A stretch of DNA of 32,087 nt from Bryobacteraceae bacterium (GTDB lineage: Bacteria > Acidobacteriota > Terriglobia > Bryobacterales > Bryobacteraceae): NCBI GenBank assembly GCA_025927575.1, contig JAICLJ010000039.1:1-32087 (forward strand), written 5' to 3'. Below, piece after piece: positions 31,429-32,087 of the stretch. The notes below the pieces were generated by a model, which made no database searches, had not been told where the DNA came from, and saw only the letters and a program-made list of their open reading frames with translations. The first letter of the stretch is position 1, and each line of letters starts with the position of its first letter. The position numbers and the translations under genes were made by a program.

Positions 31429-31821
31429 TCACCGCGCAAACAGCGCTACCTGCGCGCGATGGCCTTTGCGCAACTTTTCATCACATGTGTAGAGGACAGA
31501 GCCGGTCGCTTCGGCCAATGCTATATAAGCGGCGTCATAGGCTGTGAAATTATGTCGCAATTCCCAAATCCGGCCCAGCAAAGGTGTGTGCGCATAGCGT
31601 TCGGCGGGGAGCGCCGCAAGTTCAGCCAGAAGTTGATCGCTGCGATGCGAGTCGATCCGCTGGCCTGAAGATAAATTCCGAAGCGCGCTGGCTACTTCTA
31701 CGTCGAGCAGGTGCGGCACGAGGAATGGGACGCTGCGCCCAGCAAGATCACGCCGGAGCGGATCAGCCAATGGGCCATTCGTCAGTAATTCCACAACCAC
31801 GGAGGCATCGAGGACAATCAC
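31429..31821 (-). CDS. PIN-domain toxin (VapC/FitB-like ribonuclease)
   Basis: A PIN-fold toxin of 130 residues, the usual size. Its four metal-binding acidic residues are Asp5 (VLDAS), Glu42 (DVEVASALR), Asp96 (AYDAAYIALAE) and Asp114 (TCDEKL). Such toxins cleave tRNA or other RNA and are held in check by the antitoxin encoded just upstream. The GTG at 31821 is chosen as the start because it overlaps the antitoxin stop as GTGA and begins the canonical MIVLDAS N-terminus. A longer in-frame version to 31905 would add 28 residues inside the antitoxin gene. The complete motif set suggests it is functional. Confidence 0.9.
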   Translation of the reverse strand: MIVLDASVVVELLTNGPLADPLRRDLAGRSVPFLVPHLLDVEVASALRNLSSGQRIDSHRSDQLLAELAALPAERYAHTPLLGRIWELRHNFTAYDAAYIALAEATGSVLYTCDEKLRKGHRAQVALFAR

Positions 31822-32048
31822 CGTGTTTCGCGCAACTCGCGTATCACTTGCGCAGCGCTCCGTTTCATCGGGATGGGCTTTGCCTGTTGGATGCGCTCCA
31901 ACCACTCCCGCATGCTCGGGCGCTCCGCCGTATGCTCCAACTCTCTCTTAATGAAATCGGATAAGCTCATCCCCTCGCGAGCAGCACGGGCCTTAAGAGT
32001 GCTGTGTATCTCTTCTGGAACATCTCTAATTTGTATCATTTTTGACAT
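31818..32048 (-). CDS. Ribbon-helix-helix antitoxin (FitA-like)
   Basis: A 76-residue antitoxin. Residues about 4-36 are a ribbon-helix-helix DNA-binding domain (IQIRDVPEEIHSTLKARA, then LSDFIKREL), matching the FitA-type subgroup that partners PIN toxins. The C-terminal part (about 45-76, WLERIQQAKP and following) is the toxin-binding tail. It is the first gene of the pair, with a 4-base GTGA overlap with the toxin. Two palindromes at the start codon and just upstream are the expected binding sites for autoregulation by the toxin-antitoxin complex. Confidence 0.9.
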   Translation of the reverse strand: MSKMIQIRDVPEEIHSTLKARAAREGMSLSDFIKRELEHTAERPSMREWLERIQQAKPIPMKRSAAQVIRELRETR

Positions 32049-32080
32049 GCTTTAAGCATACAAACATGTGCAGCACATGT
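32047..32080 (-). promoter_or_regulatory. Paired palindromic operators of the toxin-antitoxin operon
   Basis: Two perfect odd-length palindromes lie side by side: ATGCTT-T-AAGCAT (32047-32059), which covers the antitoxin start codon, and ACATGTGC-A-GCACATGT (32064-32080), just upstream. Their centres are 19 bp apart, close to two helical turns, suiting two RHH dimers on one face of the DNA. This matches the known FitAB mode of repression through an inverted repeat. Confidence 0.65.
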
Positions 32081-32087
32081 CCACCGA

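Noticed and set aside
31822..31905. Longer N-terminus for the PIN toxin
   Set aside because: It would overlap the antitoxin gene by 88 bases; the GTGA overlap start gives the standard toxin N-terminus.

Overview
The window reads as a stretch of chromosome from a soil-type Acidobacteriota, most likely Bryobacterales (Candidatus Solibacter-like). This is inferred from gene content, not from a marker gene. The pointers are many Tat-exported sugar enzymes (galactonate dehydratase-like, Gfo/Idh/MocA, GMC plus subunit 3, TIM-barrel isomerase), DUF1080 and PIG-L proteins, a PQQ dehydrogenase paired with a diheme cytochrome c, an ECF sigma/anti-sigma pair followed by an exported protein, and Rcp1-like response regulators. 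No rRNA, tRNA, phage module, complete insertion sequence or CRISPR array is visible.

Layout. 1-8692 is a sugar-oxidation and regulation region: a partial galactonate dehydratase-like gene faces a chimeric IclR-HTH/periplasmic-binding-domain regulator. Then come, on the minus strand, a Gfo/Idh/MocA oxidoreductase, a GMC flavoprotein with its Tat-tagged subunit 3, and further on a Tat-tagged sugar isomerase/epimerase. A plus-strand EEP-fold nuclease/phosphatase sits among them behind a terminator-like leader hairpin. 8794-12596 holds a MOSC protein, a histidine phosphatase, and a response regulator, PAS histidine kinase, response regulator set. 12683-13507 is a BON-domain protein.

13721-19164 is a tight minus-strand operon for a periplasmic aldehyde-oxidoreductase-like molybdoenzyme (PaoABC type). 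The order is XdhC-like maturation factor, Tat-tagged 2Fe-2S subunit, Mo subunit, FAD/4Fe-4S subunit, and finally a 74-residue cysteine-rich protein joined by an ATGA overlap. That last gene is the best candidate here for an undescribed component.

19367-25639 carries a 52-residue two-helix membrane protein, a PIG-L deacetylase, a DUF1080 protein with a small membrane protein, a PhyH dioxygenase, a zinc alcohol dehydrogenase, a 173-bp inverted-repeat element, and an exported protein behind an anti-sigma factor. The ECF sigma gene (to 26190) starts that operon. 26424-30302 is a plus-strand run: SCP-x type thiolase, a minimal DUF35 OB-fold partner, a diheme cytochrome c with an inserted Sm-like segment, and a PQQ dehydrogenase.

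The right end (30380-32080) is an accessory patch: a decayed second copy of a VapC C-terminus, a low-GC orphan gene, and an intact FitAB/VapBC-type toxin-antitoxin pair with two palindromic operators. Start sites were moved inward from the longest reading frame wherever a ribosome binding site or overlap decided the case.
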